Part shown: piece by piece, positions 50,919 to 60,692 of the stretch
How positions within the stretch are numbered: the stretch's first letter is position 1
Layout of the letters: each line of letters starts with the position of its first letter
NCBI GenBank assembly: GCA_947367855.1
Contig: CANBFE010000005.1
Coordinates: 62,001-126,000 of the forward strand
DNA: 64,000 nucleotides
Direction of reading: 5' to 3'
From: an uncultured Lachnospiraceae bacterium
GTDB lineage: Bacteria > Bacillota > Clostridia > Lachnospirales > Lachnospiraceae
Made by a program: the position numbers and the translations under genes
The notes under the pieces: model-generated
Seen by the model: only the letters and a program-made list of their open reading frames with translations
Told to the model about the DNA's origin: nothing
The model's database searches: none

Positions 50919-51395
50919 ATGGCAATCAGGAATATACGGGAAATTGGAGAAGATGTTCTGACGAAAAAATGCAGGATGGTGACGGAGATGACACCGCGCA
51001 TAAAGGAACTTATTGAGGATATGCTGGACACCATGTATGAGGCCAATGGTGTGGGCCTGGCAGCGCCACAGGTGGGGGTTCTCAAGAGGATTGTGGTCAT
51101 TGACACCACGGGGGAGGACCCATATATTCTCATTAATCCGAGAATCGTGGAGACCAGCGGGGAGCAGACAGGACAGGAGGCGTGCCTGAGCGTGCCGGGG
51201 AAGACAGGACAGGTTACCCGTCCGGCCTATGTCAAGGCCGTGGCGCTTGATGTCAATATGAAGGAATTTGAACTGGAGGGCACTGAGCTTCTTGCCCGGG
51301 CGATCTGTCATGAAATTGACCACCTGGACGGACAGCTCTATGTGGACAGGGTGGAGGGACCGCTTCAGGATGCCGTAATTGAGGAAGAAGGGTGA
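50919..51395 (+). CDS. def: Peptide deformylase
   Basis: Removes the formyl group from nascent proteins. 158 residues with motif 1 GVGLAAPQVG, motif 2 EACLSVPG and motif 3 HEIDHLDG, which hold the Cys and two His metal ligands. Motif 2 has Ala where most members have Gly (EGCLS). It is followed by fmt, its functional partner, seven bases later. Confidence 0.95.
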   Translation: MAIRNIREIGEDVLTKKCRMVTEMTPRIKELIEDMLDTMYEANGVGLAAPQVGVLKRIVVIDTTGEDPYILINPRIVETSGEQTGQEACLSVPGKTGQVTRPAYVKAVALDVNMKEFELEGTELLARAICHEIDHLDGQLYVDRVEGPLQDAVIEEEG

Positions 51396-51402
51396 GAAGA
51401 AT

Positions 51403-52353
51403 ATGAAGATTGTATTTATGGGGACTCCCGAGTATGCCAGGGCGGCTCTGGAGGCCCTGCTTGAGGCCGGACATGAAATTCTGGCAGTGGTGACGCAGCC
51501 GGACAAATCCAGGGGGAGGAGCAGGACCCTGGTGCCTCCGCCGGTAAAAGTCTGCGCCGAAAGTCACGGGATCCATGTTCTGCAGCCCCGCCGTATCAGG
51601 AAACCGGAGGCGGTGGCGGAATTGCGGCAGTATCCCGCGGAGGTCTATGTGGTGGCGGCCTTCGGACAGATTCTGTCTCAGGAAATACTGGATATTCCCG
51701 CCCTTGGCTGCCTGAATATCCATGCTTCCCTGCTGCCGGGATACAGGGGGGCCTCTCCCATACAGCATGCCATACTGGAGGGGGAGGAGAAGACGGGAAT
51801 CACCATTATGCAGATGGATGCCGGGATAGACACGGGAGACATGCTGTATAAACGGGAGACGGAAATTCTGCCTGAGGATACCTACCAGACCCTGCATGAC
51901 AGGCTGGCGGTTCTGGGAGGGGAGGCCATTACGGAGGCCCTGGCCCTTCTGGAGCAGGGAAAACTGGCTCCCTGTAAACAGGAGGAAGAGCTGAGCAGCT
52001 ATGCGCCGCTGATCGACAAGGAGATGGGAAAGCTGGATTTTTCCCAGGATGCCCTGGCTCTGGACCGCAGAATAAGGGCCATGACGCCCTGGCCCAGTGC
52101 CTATACCGATTATCGGGGAAAACAGTTAAAGATCTGGCGTGGGGAACCTGTCTTTACAGTGAATACTTTTGGACGGATTCCCGGAGAGATTCTGCAGACG
52201 GACAAAGATTTCCTGACGGTTGCTGCCGGGAAGGGCGCACTGCGCATTTATGAGCTTCAGCTGGAAGGAAAGAAGAGAATGACTGCCCATGATTTTCTGT
52301 TGGGTGTGAGGATGCAGCCGGGAGAAGTTCTCGGAACATCCGGAAAGGAGTGA
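51403..52353 (+). CDS. fmt: Methionyl-tRNA formyltransferase
   Basis: Formylates initiator Met-tRNA with 10-formyl-tetrahydrofolate. MKIVFMGTPEYARAALEALL is the typical start; LNIHASLLPGYRGASPIQHA carries the active-site Asn and His, with IMQMDAGIDTGDML next. The C-terminal OB-like domain is present (316 residues). The ATG at 51403 is chosen over an upstream in-frame ATG at 51379 by family alignment. Confidence 0.96.
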   Translation: MKIVFMGTPEYARAALEALLEAGHEILAVVTQPDKSRGRSRTLVPPPVKVCAESHGIHVLQPRRIRKPEAVAELRQYPAEVYVVAAFGQILSQEILDIPALGCLNIHASLLPGYRGASPIQHAILEGEEKTGITIMQMDAGIDTGDMLYKRETEILPEDTYQTLHDRLAVLGGEAITEALALLEQGKLAPCKQEEELSSYAPLIDKEMGKLDFSQDALALDRRIRAMTPWPSAYTDYRGKQLKIWRGEPVFTVNTFGRIPGEILQTDKDFLTVAAGKGALRIYELQLEGKKRMTAHDFLLGVRMQPGEVLGTSGKE

Positions 52354-52357
52354 CGAA

Positions 52358-53059
52358 ATGCCTTTTTATTACTGGGATCCTACTTATATGCTTGTTTTGA
52401 TCGGTATGGTGCTCTGTCTGGGCGCCAGCGCCATGGTGAACAGCGCCATGGGAAAATACAGCAGGGTGCGCAACAGAAGCGGGATAACCGGGGCGGAAGC
52501 TGCCAGGCGCATTCTGAATAACGAGGGACTTTACAATGTGCAGATCGAATGCCTGAAGTCCGGCAGCGGAGACCATTATGATCCCCGTACCAACACTGTG
52601 CGGCTTTCCTATGACAATTACAACCAGGCCTCCGTGACTGCGGTGGGGGTTGCCGCCCACGAATGCGGGCATGCAATCCAGCATGCCAAAGGATATGCGC
52701 CCCTGAACATCAGGTCAGCCCTTGTGCCCGTGGCGAATATCGGCAGCAGCCTGGGGCTGCCCATCATTATTCTTGGGGTAATTCTGAGCTGGAACCAGGT
52801 GCTGATCCGGGTCGGAATATGGGCTTTTGCCCTGGCAGTATTGTTTCAGCTTGTGACGCTGCCGGTGGAATTCAACGCTTCCGCCAGGGCGGTGGCGAGA
52901 ATAGACCAGTACGGCCTGCTCACCACGGAGGAGGCAAAAGGATGTAAAAAGGTGCTGACTGCCGCAGCCATGACCTATGTGGCTGCAGCCGCCTCTTCCA
53001 TTCTGCAGCTTTTGCGTCTTGTTCTTCTGTTCGGAGGGAACCGGAGCAGGGATGACTGA
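52358..53059 (+). CDS. Zinc metallopeptidase, YugP family
   Basis: A 233-residue membrane peptidase. Zinc motif AAHECGHAIQHA (HExxH) lies after an N-terminal membrane segment (YMLVLIGMVLCLGASAMV); two or three hydrophobic segments follow, and PVEFNASARAVARID is a conserved block. Four bases after fmt. The physiological target is unknown. Confidence 0.92.
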   Translation: MPFYYWDPTYMLVLIGMVLCLGASAMVNSAMGKYSRVRNRSGITGAEAARRILNNEGLYNVQIECLKSGSGDHYDPRTNTVRLSYDNYNQASVTAVGVAAHECGHAIQHAKGYAPLNIRSALVPVANIGSSLGLPIIILGVILSWNQVLIRVGIWAFALAVLFQLVTLPVEFNASARAVARIDQYGLLTTEEAKGCKKVLTAAAMTYVAAAASSILQLLRLVLLFGGNRSRDD

Positions 53060-53104
53060 GTCCGGCATTTGTGAAAGCCTGGGTACAGGCGGATGGGAGT
53101 TGGA

Positions 53105-54511
53105 ATGAATACCAGGGAAATTGTTCTGGATACCCTGCTTACCCTGGAGAAGGAAGGCGGGTATTCCAACAGGCTGGTGAAGGCCGTGCTGGACAAATAT
53201 GATTATCTCCAGGTCAGGGATAAGGCTTTTATCAAGCGGCTGACGGAAGGCACTCTGGAGCGGCAGATTGAACTGGATTATTATCTGGACTGTTATTCCA
53301 GTCTGCCCGCAGGGAAGATGAAGCCGCTGATACGGTGTCTCATGCGGATGAGCGTGTACCAGATCCTCTATATGGATTCGGTTCCTGACAGTGCCGTGTG
53401 CAATGAAGCCTGCAGGCTGGCGGCCAGGAGGAAATTCGGGAATCTCAAGGGCTTTGTGAACGGTGTGCTCCGGAGGATATCCGGTGAGAAGAAGGCGCTG
53501 CCCCTTCCGGATAAGGAGGGGGATCCCGTAAAATACCTTTCCGTGAAATATTCCATGCCGGAGTGGCTTGTGGAGCTGTGGACGGATGAATATGGCAGGG
53601 ATATCACGGTAACACTTTTAGAGGGACTGATGGACATCCATCCCGTTTCCCTGAGGTTTTCCACGTCTCTGTCAGCACAGGAGAGGGAAAATCACTGCAG
53701 GGCGATGAGGGAAAAGGGAATGGAGATGACGCAGAGTCCCTATTTGCCGTATGTGTACCTGATGGGGGGACATATGGAAAATCCGGGAGCCCTTGGGGTA
53801 TTCGCGGAGGGAATGTGTACGGTGCAGGATGTGAGCTCGGCGCTGGCGGTGGAGGCCGCAGGCATAAGGGAGGGGGATTTTGTTGTGGATGTCTGCGCCG
53901 CGCCCGGCGGAAAGAGCATTCTGGCCGCGGAGAAAACCGGAAGAGGCAGGGTGCTTGCAAGGGATATCTCGGAGGAGAAGACAGCCCTGATCACAGAGAA
54001 CACAGAACGAATGAAGGTGGAAAATATAGAGGTTCAGGTCTATGACGCAGTTCTCAGGGACGGGGAACTGACCGGGAAGGCGGATGTGGTTCTTCTGGAC
54101 GTGCCCTGTTCGGGCCTGGGGGTCATAGGGAAAAAGCGCGATATAAAATACCGTGTATCAGAGGAAAATCTGCCCGGTCTCGAAGCTCTGCAGAGACAGA
54201 TCGCCGCGGCTTCCGCGGAATATGTGAGACCGGGGGGCACTCTTCTGTACAGTACATGTACGATACGCCGGGAGGAAAACGAAGCCATGGTTATGTATAT
54301 TGCCAGGGAGCTGGGTTTTCGGCCCGTATCCCTGGAGGGGGTACTTCCGGGGGAAATTCTGGCGCGGAAAAAGGAGCTTGAAAAGGATCTGAAAAAAGCG
54401 GGAAAAGGCCCGGACGGGCTTACGGAAGAGGAGCGGGAGGCCTGCGTACAGCTGCTGCCCGGATATATGGAGTCCGACGGATTTTTTATGGCCCGGTTCC
54501 GCAGGCCTTAG
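53105..54511 (+). CDS. rsmB: 16S rRNA (cytosine(967)-C(5))-methyltransferase
   Basis: A 468-residue two-domain enzyme. The N-terminal NusB-like domain (REIVLDTLLTLEKEGGYSNR) is followed by the methyltransferase: VDVCAAPGGKSILAAEKTG for SAM binding, DVPCSGLGVIGKKRDIKY with one catalytic Cys, and LLYSTCTIRREENE with the other. The ATG at 53105 follows GGGAG; 53093 is an alternative. Confidence 0.94.
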   Translation: MNTREIVLDTLLTLEKEGGYSNRLVKAVLDKYDYLQVRDKAFIKRLTEGTLERQIELDYYLDCYSSLPAGKMKPLIRCLMRMSVYQILYMDSVPDSAVCNEACRLAARRKFGNLKGFVNGVLRRISGEKKALPLPDKEGDPVKYLSVKYSMPEWLVELWTDEYGRDITVTLLEGLMDIHPVSLRFSTSLSAQERENHCRAMREKGMEMTQSPYLPYVYLMGGHMENPGALGVFAEGMCTVQDVSSALAVEAAGIREGDFVVDVCAAPGGKSILAAEKTGRGRVLARDISEEKTALITENTERMKVENIEVQVYDAVLRDGELTGKADVVLLDVPCSGLGVIGKKRDIKYRVSEENLPGLEALQRQIAAASAEYVRPGGTLLYSTCTIRREENEAMVMYIARELGFRPVSLEGVLPGEILARKKELEKDLKKAGKGPDGLTEEEREACVQLLPGYMESDGFFMARFRRP

Positions 54512-54591
54512 CATTTTCAGGGAGAAGTCCGGTGGGAGGAGAAAAGGTCCGGGGATTCGGGGACCGCAGATGGAATGGGAAAAGGATGGAT

Positions 54592-55656
54592 ATGGAGAAA
54601 AAGGATATAAAATCCATGACGCTGCCACAGCTGAAAGAGGAAGTATGCTCCAGGGGGGAAAAGGCATTCCGGGCAGAGCAGCTGTATCACTGGATGCATG
54701 TAAAGCTGGCCAGGGGATTTGACGAAATGACAAATCTTCCGGCAGGGTTCCGGGAGAAATGTAAGGAGGAATATTTCTATGCCTCCCTGTGTCAGGTGAG
54801 CGTTCAGGAGTCAAAGATCGACGGAACCAGGAAATTTCTGTTTGAGCTGTGGGACGGCAATGTGGTGGAGAGCGTATGGATGAAGTACAGACATGGCAAC
54901 AGTGTATGCATTTCCTCCCAGGTGGGATGCAGGATGGGCTGCCGTTTCTGCGCATCCACCCTGGATGGACTGGAGCGAAACCTTCTGCCGTCCGAGATGC
55001 TGGAACAGGTTTATGCCATCACGCTTCTCACAGGGGAGCGTGTGAGCAATGTGGTGGTGATGGGAACGGGGGAACCCCTGGACAATTATGAAAATCTGGT
55101 TGTCTTCCTCCGGATGCTTACAGACGAAAAGGGACTTCATATCAGCCAGAGGAATGTGACTGTATCCACATGCGGTCTGGTGCCGGAAATGAAGCGTCTG
55201 GCGGAGGAGAAACTTCAGATTACGCTGGCGCTGTCACTTCATGCGGCCACGGATGAAAAGCGCCGCCGTATGATGCCAGTGGCAAACAGGTATTCCATCA
55301 GGGAGCTGATGGAGGCCTGCAGATATTACTTCCAGAGCACAGGCAGGCGGATCACCTTTGAATACAGCTTGGCAGGGGGCGTGAACGATACCGGGGAGGA
55401 TGCCATGCAGCTGGTTCGTCTTGCAAAACCTCTGAACTGCCATGTGAATCTGATTCCCGTAAATCCGGTGAAGGAGTGTGATTTTGTGCGCACAGAAGCC
55501 CCGCAGATAAGGGCTTTTCAAAATATACTTGAAAAAAATGAAATAAATGGTACTATTAGAAGGGAAATGGGCAGGGATATTGACGGTGCATGCGGGCAGC
55601 TTCGGCGCAGGCATATGTCGGGCCTGCAGGACATTGGAGGAAATGAAGCGTGTTGA
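54592..55656 (+). CDS. rlmN: 23S rRNA (A2503-C2)/tRNA (A37) methyltransferase RlmN
   Basis: Radical SAM methyltransferase of 354 residues. Cluster Cys C113-x3-C117-x2-C120 (CRMGCRFC), GTGEPLDNYENL, and the C-terminal methyl-carrier Cys in DIDGACGQLRRRH. The N-terminal helical domain (FRAEQLYHWMHVKLARGFDE) is typical. The ATG at 54592 has AAAGG six bases upstream; 54586 is nearly as good. Overlaps the next gene by seven bases. Confidence 0.95.
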   Translation: MEKKDIKSMTLPQLKEEVCSRGEKAFRAEQLYHWMHVKLARGFDEMTNLPAGFREKCKEEYFYASLCQVSVQESKIDGTRKFLFELWDGNVVESVWMKYRHGNSVCISSQVGCRMGCRFCASTLDGLERNLLPSEMLEQVYAITLLTGERVSNVVVMGTGEPLDNYENLVVFLRMLTDEKGLHISQRNVTVSTCGLVPEMKRLAEEKLQITLALSLHAATDEKRRRMMPVANRYSIRELMEACRYYFQSTGRRITFEYSLAGGVNDTGEDAMQLVRLAKPLNCHVNLIPVNPVKECDFVRTEAPQIRAFQNILEKNEINGTIRREMGRDIDGACGQLRRRHMSGLQDIGGNEAC

Positions 55657-56375
55657 AAACGTTTTCCGTGACAAATATAGGCAGAAAGAGAAGAATGAAC
55701 CAGGATTATGTGTATTCGTCTGAGCAGCCGGTGGGCCGGCTGCCCAATCTGTTTGTGGTGGCAGACGGCATGGGCGGTCACAATGCAGGGGATTATGCGT
55801 CGCGAACTGCGGTGGAGACTATCGTGGAAAAAATTGCGGATTCGCCGGAGAGCGATCCCCTGCGCATTTTTGAGCATGCCATCCAGGCGGCAAATACCAG
55901 AATAAGAGAACTGGCAGCTGCGGCGCGGGAGCTGGAGGGAATGGGGACTACGGTGGTGGCCGCATGCGTCGGGGAAGGCGTTCTTTATGTTGCAAATGTT
56001 GGGGACAGCAGGCTGTATGTTGTGAACCGTTCCGGAATACGACAGATTACAAGGGATCACTCCTGGGTGGAGGAAATGGTCAGAAGAGGAGGCCTTGGAA
56101 GGGCTGAGGCCAGAAATCATCCGGATAAGAATATTATTACACGGGCAGTGGGAGCGGAAGATACGGTAAAGGCGGATTTCTTTTCGGTGCCCATTGAGAA
56201 AGAGGATGAGATACTGATGTGTACGGACGGACTGACCAATATGCTGGAGGATGAGCAGATCCGTATGATACTGGGCGGGGGCCGTGATATTGTGGAAAAA
56301 GCGCAGGAACTTGTCAATGCTGCCAACGAGAATGGCGGCAGGGACAATATCAGCGTGATTTTGATAGAGGGTTAG
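55650..56375 (+). CDS. prpC: PP2C-type Ser/Thr protein phosphatase
   Basis: Removes phosphates placed by the neighbouring PASTA kinase. Metal-binding motifs VVADGMGGHNAGDYAS, GTTVVAACV, GDSRLYVV and GRDNISVILI are all present in 241 residues. The start is GTG at 55650, nine bases after GGAGG and inside the end of rlmN. Confidence 0.94.
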   Translation: MLKTFSVTNIGRKRRMNQDYVYSSEQPVGRLPNLFVVADGMGGHNAGDYASRTAVETIVEKIADSPESDPLRIFEHAIQAANTRIRELAAAARELEGMGTTVVAACVGEGVLYVANVGDSRLYVVNRSGIRQITRDHSWVEEMVRRGGLGRAEARNHPDKNIITRAVGAEDTVKADFFSVPIEKEDEILMCTDGLTNMLEDEQIRMILGGGRDIVEKAQELVNAANENGGRDNISVILIEG

Positions 56376-56420
56376 TGTGAAATCTTCACACGGGAGAATG
56401 CCATGGAAGGCAGGCATTCT
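56375..56420 (+). repeat. Two short hairpins between phosphatase and kinase genes
   Basis: GTGTGAA/TTCACAC with a three-base loop (56375-56391) and AGAATGCC/GGCATTCT (56395-56420). No T run, so they are more likely stability or processing elements that set the phosphatase to kinase ratio. Confidence 0.5.
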
Positions 56421-56459
56421 TCATCCGGATTGAGGTCAGTGTGAGAATGGAGAGCATAT

Positions 56460-58607
56460 ATGGTTAAGATAGGAATGATGATTGGTGACCGTTATGAGGT
56501 ACTTGAAAAAATCGGCACCGGAGGCATGTCGGATGTATATAAGGCAAAGTGCCATAAGCTGAACCGTTTTGTGGCTATAAAGGTTCTGAAGCAGGAATTC
56601 AGTGAAAATGCAAACTTTGTGTCGAAATTCCGCACAGAGGCCCAGGCAGCAGCAGGGCTTATGCATCCCAATATCGTAAATGTATACGATGTAGGGGAGG
56701 AAGACGGCATTTATTATATTGTAATGGAACTTGTGGAGGGAATCACCCTCAAAAAATATATTGAAAAAAAGGCCAGGCTGTCATTTAAGGAGGCAGTCAG
56801 CATTGCGATACAGGTGAGCATGGGCATAGAGGCGGCCCACAACAATCATATCATTCACAGGGATATCAAACCCCAGAATATTATTATTTCCAAGGACGGC
56901 AAGGTAAAGGTGACGGATTTCGGCATCGCCAAGGCCGCTACCAGCAATACCATCACATCCAATGTGATGGGTTCCGTGCATTATACCTCCCCGGAACAGG
57001 CCAGGGGCGGCTACAGCGATGAGAAAAGCGATATCTACTCTCTGGGAATCACTATCTTTGAAATGCTTACAGGAAGGGTTCCCTTTAACGGAGAGACCAC
57101 AGTGGCAATTGCCATTAAGCATATTCAGGAGGAACTTCCCTCTCCCAAGGAATTTGTGCCTGAAATTCCAAACAGTGTGGAGGGAATTGTAATAAAATGC
57201 TGTCAGAAATCCCCTGACCGCAGATACCAGAGCATGCAGGAGCTGATAGGAGACCTGAAGCAGTCCCTGATGAACCCTGACGACGATTTTGTAGTGCAGA
57301 ATGACCCTGACATGCAGGCGGGCACCCGTATGATTACGGACAGCGACAGGGAGCAGATCAAGCGAAGAGCCGTTTATCAGGAAAACCATTATCATAATTA
57401 CGATGAGCGGGAGGAACCCATGCGGATGCGCTCTGATTCGGAGCCTGTGTATGAGAGTGAGCCTGACGAAGAAGACGAGGAGGATGACTACGATTACAAT
57501 CCCAGAATGGAGAAGGTAACCACTGCCCTTGCCCTGATAGGCGGAGTGGTCTTCTGCGTGGTTGCGGTAATTCTTGCCATAAAGGTATTCGGGGGCAGAA
57601 GCGATGCCAATGAGGAGCCGGACAGCCCGATTATCACGGAGCAGCCCTCTGAGAGTCCTTCCTCAGCCGAGGAGATCCCCTATGTAAAGATGCCCCAGGT
57701 AAAAGGAAAAAGTGTGGAGGAGGCCAGAAATGCGCTGACGGACCTGGGGATAAAGTCCGAGGTAACTTATGAGGAGTCGGATACCATTGAGGCCGGTGAG
57801 GTAATCAGCGCGGATGTGGAGGAAGGAACGGAGATCAGAGTTGGAACAACGGTAAAGCTGACTGCCAGCGCAGGGCCCCAGGGAATTCCAGTGCCATCGG
57901 TGACAGGCATTTCCTATGACGAGGCGAATGCCCGCCTTACACAGCTTGGATTTGCCGTAACCAGAGTGGAGGGATATTCCGACGAAGTGGAGGAGGGCAT
58001 TGTCATGTCGCAGGTGCCCTCGGCGGATACTGAGGTTGCAAAGGGCACCAATATCACCGTGACGGTGAGTCTGGGAAAGGAGAAGATCTGGGTACCGAAA
58101 CTTCTGGGACTTTCCGAGGAGGAAGGCATTTTTACGGCCGTGGAGGCAGGACTGAAAGTCGGGGAGGAGATCGCCTATGTATACAGCAGCGAGTATCCGG
58201 AGGGAAAGATCTGCTATCAGAGTTATTCCAACGGTTCCTATGTGGATCCGGGGACTGTTCTGGATATCAAGGTGAGCAAGGGACCTGAGGCGGACACTTA
58301 CCGCTGCAATGCCATTATTACGGAGCCTACAGCGGAGGAGGCGCCGGATTACGAAGCCGGAACAGAGGTTACCGTCAGGCTGGTCACAGATGACGGGGAT
58401 GTGCTTCTGGAAACCAGAATATCCAATTTTCCCCAGGCGGCCAATTACTATGGCCTGACATGTTCCGGCGGCACCATTACAATGACTTATTCCGTCACCA
58501 CGGAGGGAACCACCACTACTGACCCTGAAACGGGAGAGACCATCACAACGCCCGGGGAAACTTATGAGAACTCCTTTACCAGAAGAATTGAGTTTACTCT
58601 GGAGTAG
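56460..58607 (+). CDS. prkC: PASTA-domain Ser/Thr protein kinase
   Basis: Senses muropeptides or lipid II and phosphorylates wall, division and translation proteins. The 715-residue product has a cytoplasmic kinase domain (about 12-270: GTGGMSDVYKAK, HRDIKPQNI, DFGIAKA), an acidic juxtamembrane stretch, a membrane helix near 353-377 (LALIGGVVFCVVAVILAIKV), and three PASTA repeats outside (about 405-472, 474-541, 543-611). A last domain of about 100 residues (612-715, beta-rich, Thr-rich) follows the PASTA repeats. GGAG precedes the ATG. Confidence 0.95.
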   Translation: MVKIGMMIGDRYEVLEKIGTGGMSDVYKAKCHKLNRFVAIKVLKQEFSENANFVSKFRTEAQAAAGLMHPNIVNVYDVGEEDGIYYIVMELVEGITLKKYIEKKARLSFKEAVSIAIQVSMGIEAAHNNHIIHRDIKPQNIIISKDGKVKVTDFGIAKAATSNTITSNVMGSVHYTSPEQARGGYSDEKSDIYSLGITIFEMLTGRVPFNGETTVAIAIKHIQEELPSPKEFVPEIPNSVEGIVIKCCQKSPDRRYQSMQELIGDLKQSLMNPDDDFVVQNDPDMQAGTRMITDSDREQIKRRAVYQENHYHNYDEREEPMRMRSDSEPVYESEPDEEDEEDDYDYNPRMEKVTTALALIGGVVFCVVAVILAIKVFGGRSDANEEPDSPIITEQPSESPSSAEEIPYVKMPQVKGKSVEEARNALTDLGIKSEVTYEESDTIEAGEVISADVEEGTEIRVGTTVKLTASAGPQGIPVPSVTGISYDEANARLTQLGFAVTRVEGYSDEVEEGIVMSQVPSADTEVAKGTNITVTVSLGKEKIWVPKLLGLSEEEGIFTAVEAGLKVGEEIAYVYSSEYPEGKICYQSYSNGSYVDPGTVLDIKVSKGPEADTYRCNAIITEPTAEEAPDYEAGTEVTVRLVTDDGDVLLETRISNFPQAANYYGLTCSGGTITMTYSVTTEGTTTTDPETGETITTPGETYENSFTRRIEFTLE

Positions 58608-58617
58608 GATGGGGATT

Positions 58618-59568
58618 ATGCAGGGAAGGATAATCAAGGGAATCGGCGGTTTTTATTATGTACACTGCCCGGAGGCGGGGCAGGGCGGAGACCGGGACGG
58701 CGCGGTCTACGAATGCCGGGCAAAGGGCATTTTCCGAAAGGATAATCTTTGTCCCCTGGTGGGGGATGAAGTGGAGATCGATGTTCTGGACAGTGAAAAG
58801 AAGCTTGGCAATATCAGTCGTCTGCTGCCCAGACACAGCCGGCTGATACGTCCCGCTGTGGCCAATGCGGACCAGGCGCTTGTGATTTTTTCCGCAGTTA
58901 AGCCAAGGCCCAATTTCAATCTGTTGGACAGATTTCTGATAATGATGGGACAGCAGAATCTGCCCTGTATTATCTGTTTTAACAAAGTGGACATTGACGA
59001 AGAACAGACCTGGACAGAGTATGGGAAGGTTTATGGGGCATGCATGTATCCGACACTGGGAGTCAGTGCCAAAACCGGCCAGGGCATGGAGGAACTGGAG
59101 AAGATGCTGGCGGGCAGGGTCACCACAGTGGCCGGGCCCAGCGGGGTGGGGAAATCCTCCGTGATCAACTGCCTGCAGTCGGATATCGTTATGGAGACGG
59201 GGGATATCAGTACAAAAATTGAGAGGGGAAAACATACCACCAGGCACTCGGAGCTGATAGCCCTGGGGAAGGATACCTATATTATGGATACGCCCGGATT
59301 CAGTTCCCTGGGATTGTTTGAGCTTCAGAAAGGGGAACTGGCTTCCTTTTACCCGGAGTTTTCGGAGTGGGAAGAAAACTGCAGGTTTGTCGGCTGCGCC
59401 CATGTGGGGGAGCGCCTTTGCGGGGTAAAGGATGCGGTGGAAGAGGGAAAGATCAGTAGAATGCGGTATGAGAATTACTGCCTCCTGTATCAGGAACTGG
59501 ACCACATGCAGTCCAGGAGAGGAGGCAGAAATCCCAACGCTGCCAGGGGGAGCAGGAAAAAAACGTAA
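58618..59568 (+). CDS. rsgA: Ribosome small subunit GTPase RsgA
   Basis: Circularly permuted GTPase for late 30S maturation. OB domain first (MQGRIIKGIGGFYYV), then motifs in permuted order: FNKVD (G4), GPSGVGKSS (G1), DTPGFSS (G3), and a C-terminal zinc knuckle (CRFVGCAHVGERLC). 316 residues from the ATG at 58618; an ATG at 58609 adds three residues. Follows prkC directly, as in many Firmicutes. Confidence 0.94.
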   Translation: MQGRIIKGIGGFYYVHCPEAGQGGDRDGAVYECRAKGIFRKDNLCPLVGDEVEIDVLDSEKKLGNISRLLPRHSRLIRPAVANADQALVIFSAVKPRPNFNLLDRFLIMMGQQNLPCIICFNKVDIDEEQTWTEYGKVYGACMYPTLGVSAKTGQGMEELEKMLAGRVTTVAGPSGVGKSSVINCLQSDIVMETGDISTKIERGKHTTRHSELIALGKDTYIMDTPGFSSLGLFELQKGELASFYPEFSEWEENCRFVGCAHVGERLCGVKDAVEEGKISRMRYENYCLLYQELDHMQSRRGGRNPNAARGSRKKT

Positions 59569-59586
59569 TAGGAGGAAAAGACAGAA

Positions 59587-60684
59587 ATGAAATTAGGAAT
59601 CGTCGGTTTACCGAATGTAGGAAAAAGTACATTATTTAACTCATTGACCAAGGCGGGCGCGGAATCCGCCAATTATCCCTTCTGTACCATTGACCCCAAC
59701 ATAGGGATTGTAACCGTGCCTGACGAGAGGCTGAAACTTCTGGGGGACATGTACCGGTCCAAAAAGGTGACTCCTGCAGTAATCGAATTTGTGGACATTG
59801 CAGGACTGGTGAAGGGGGCTTCCAAAGGAGAGGGCCTGGGGAATCAGTTTTTGAGCAATATCCGGGAAGTGGATGCCATCGTCCATGTGGTAAGATGCTT
59901 TGAAGATTCAAATGTAGTCCATGTGGACGGCAGCGTGGACCCTCTGCGGGATATTGAGACCATCAACCTGGAATTAATCTTTTCTGATCTGGAGGTACTG
60001 GAAAGGCGGATATCGAAGGTTGCCAAGACTGCCAGAATGGACAAGACAGCTGCCAGGGAGCTTGGACTGTTGGAGCAGATCAAGGCGCATCTGGAGGCAG
60101 GAAAACCCGCCAAGACCATGGAAGTCAGTGATGAGGAGGATTTGGCTCTGCTCCACTCCTGTAATTTGCTCACCGGAAAACCCGTTATTTATGCCGCCAA
60201 TGTGGCAGAGGAGGATTTGTCGGATGACGGCGGGTCAAATTCCGGGGTGGCGGAAGTAAGGAAATTTGCAGAAGAGGAGCACAGTGAGGTGTTCGTCATA
60301 TGCGCCCAGATTGAGCAGGAGATCTCCGAACTGGACGAGGAGGAAAAGGCAATGTTTCTGGAGGAGCTTGGACTGGCGGAATCCGGTCTGGAGAAGCTGG
60401 TGAAGGCAAGCTACCATCTTCTGGGACTTATGAGTTTTCTGACTGCCGGAGAGGACGAAACCCGGGCATGGACGATCAGGATCGGAACCAAGGCGCCCCA
60501 GGCGGCAGGAAAGATTCATTCCGACTTCGAGAGGGGCTTTATTAAGGCTGAAGTGGTGAACTACCGTGATCTTCTGGAGCAGGGCTCCCTGGCTGCCGCC
60601 CGCGAGAAAGGTCTGGTTGGCATTGAGGGAAAGGATTATGTGGTAAAAGACGGCGATGTGATCCTCTTCAGGTTTAATGTGTGA
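59587..60684 (+). CDS. ychF: Redox-regulated ATPase YchF
   Basis: Obg-family P-loop ATPase that associates with ribosomes. GLPNVGKSTLFNSLT (G1), the switch region DPNIGIVTVPDERL, VDIAGLVKGASKGEGLGNQF and the C-terminal TGS-like block (ETRAWTIRIGTKAPQAAGKI; HSDFERGFIKAEVV). 365 residues, full length. Confidence 0.96.
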   Translation: MKLGIVGLPNVGKSTLFNSLTKAGAESANYPFCTIDPNIGIVTVPDERLKLLGDMYRSKKVTPAVIEFVDIAGLVKGASKGEGLGNQFLSNIREVDAIVHVVRCFEDSNVVHVDGSVDPLRDIETINLELIFSDLEVLERRISKVAKTARMDKTAARELGLLEQIKAHLEAGKPAKTMEVSDEEDLALLHSCNLLTGKPVIYAANVAEEDLSDDGGSNSGVAEVRKFAEEEHSEVFVICAQIEQEISELDEEEKAMFLEELGLAESGLEKLVKASYHLLGLMSFLTAGEDETRAWTIRIGTKAPQAAGKIHSDFERGFIKAEVVNYRDLLEQGSLAAAREKGLVGIEGKDYVVKDGDVILFRFNV

Positions 60685-60692
60685 GGTGTTCT

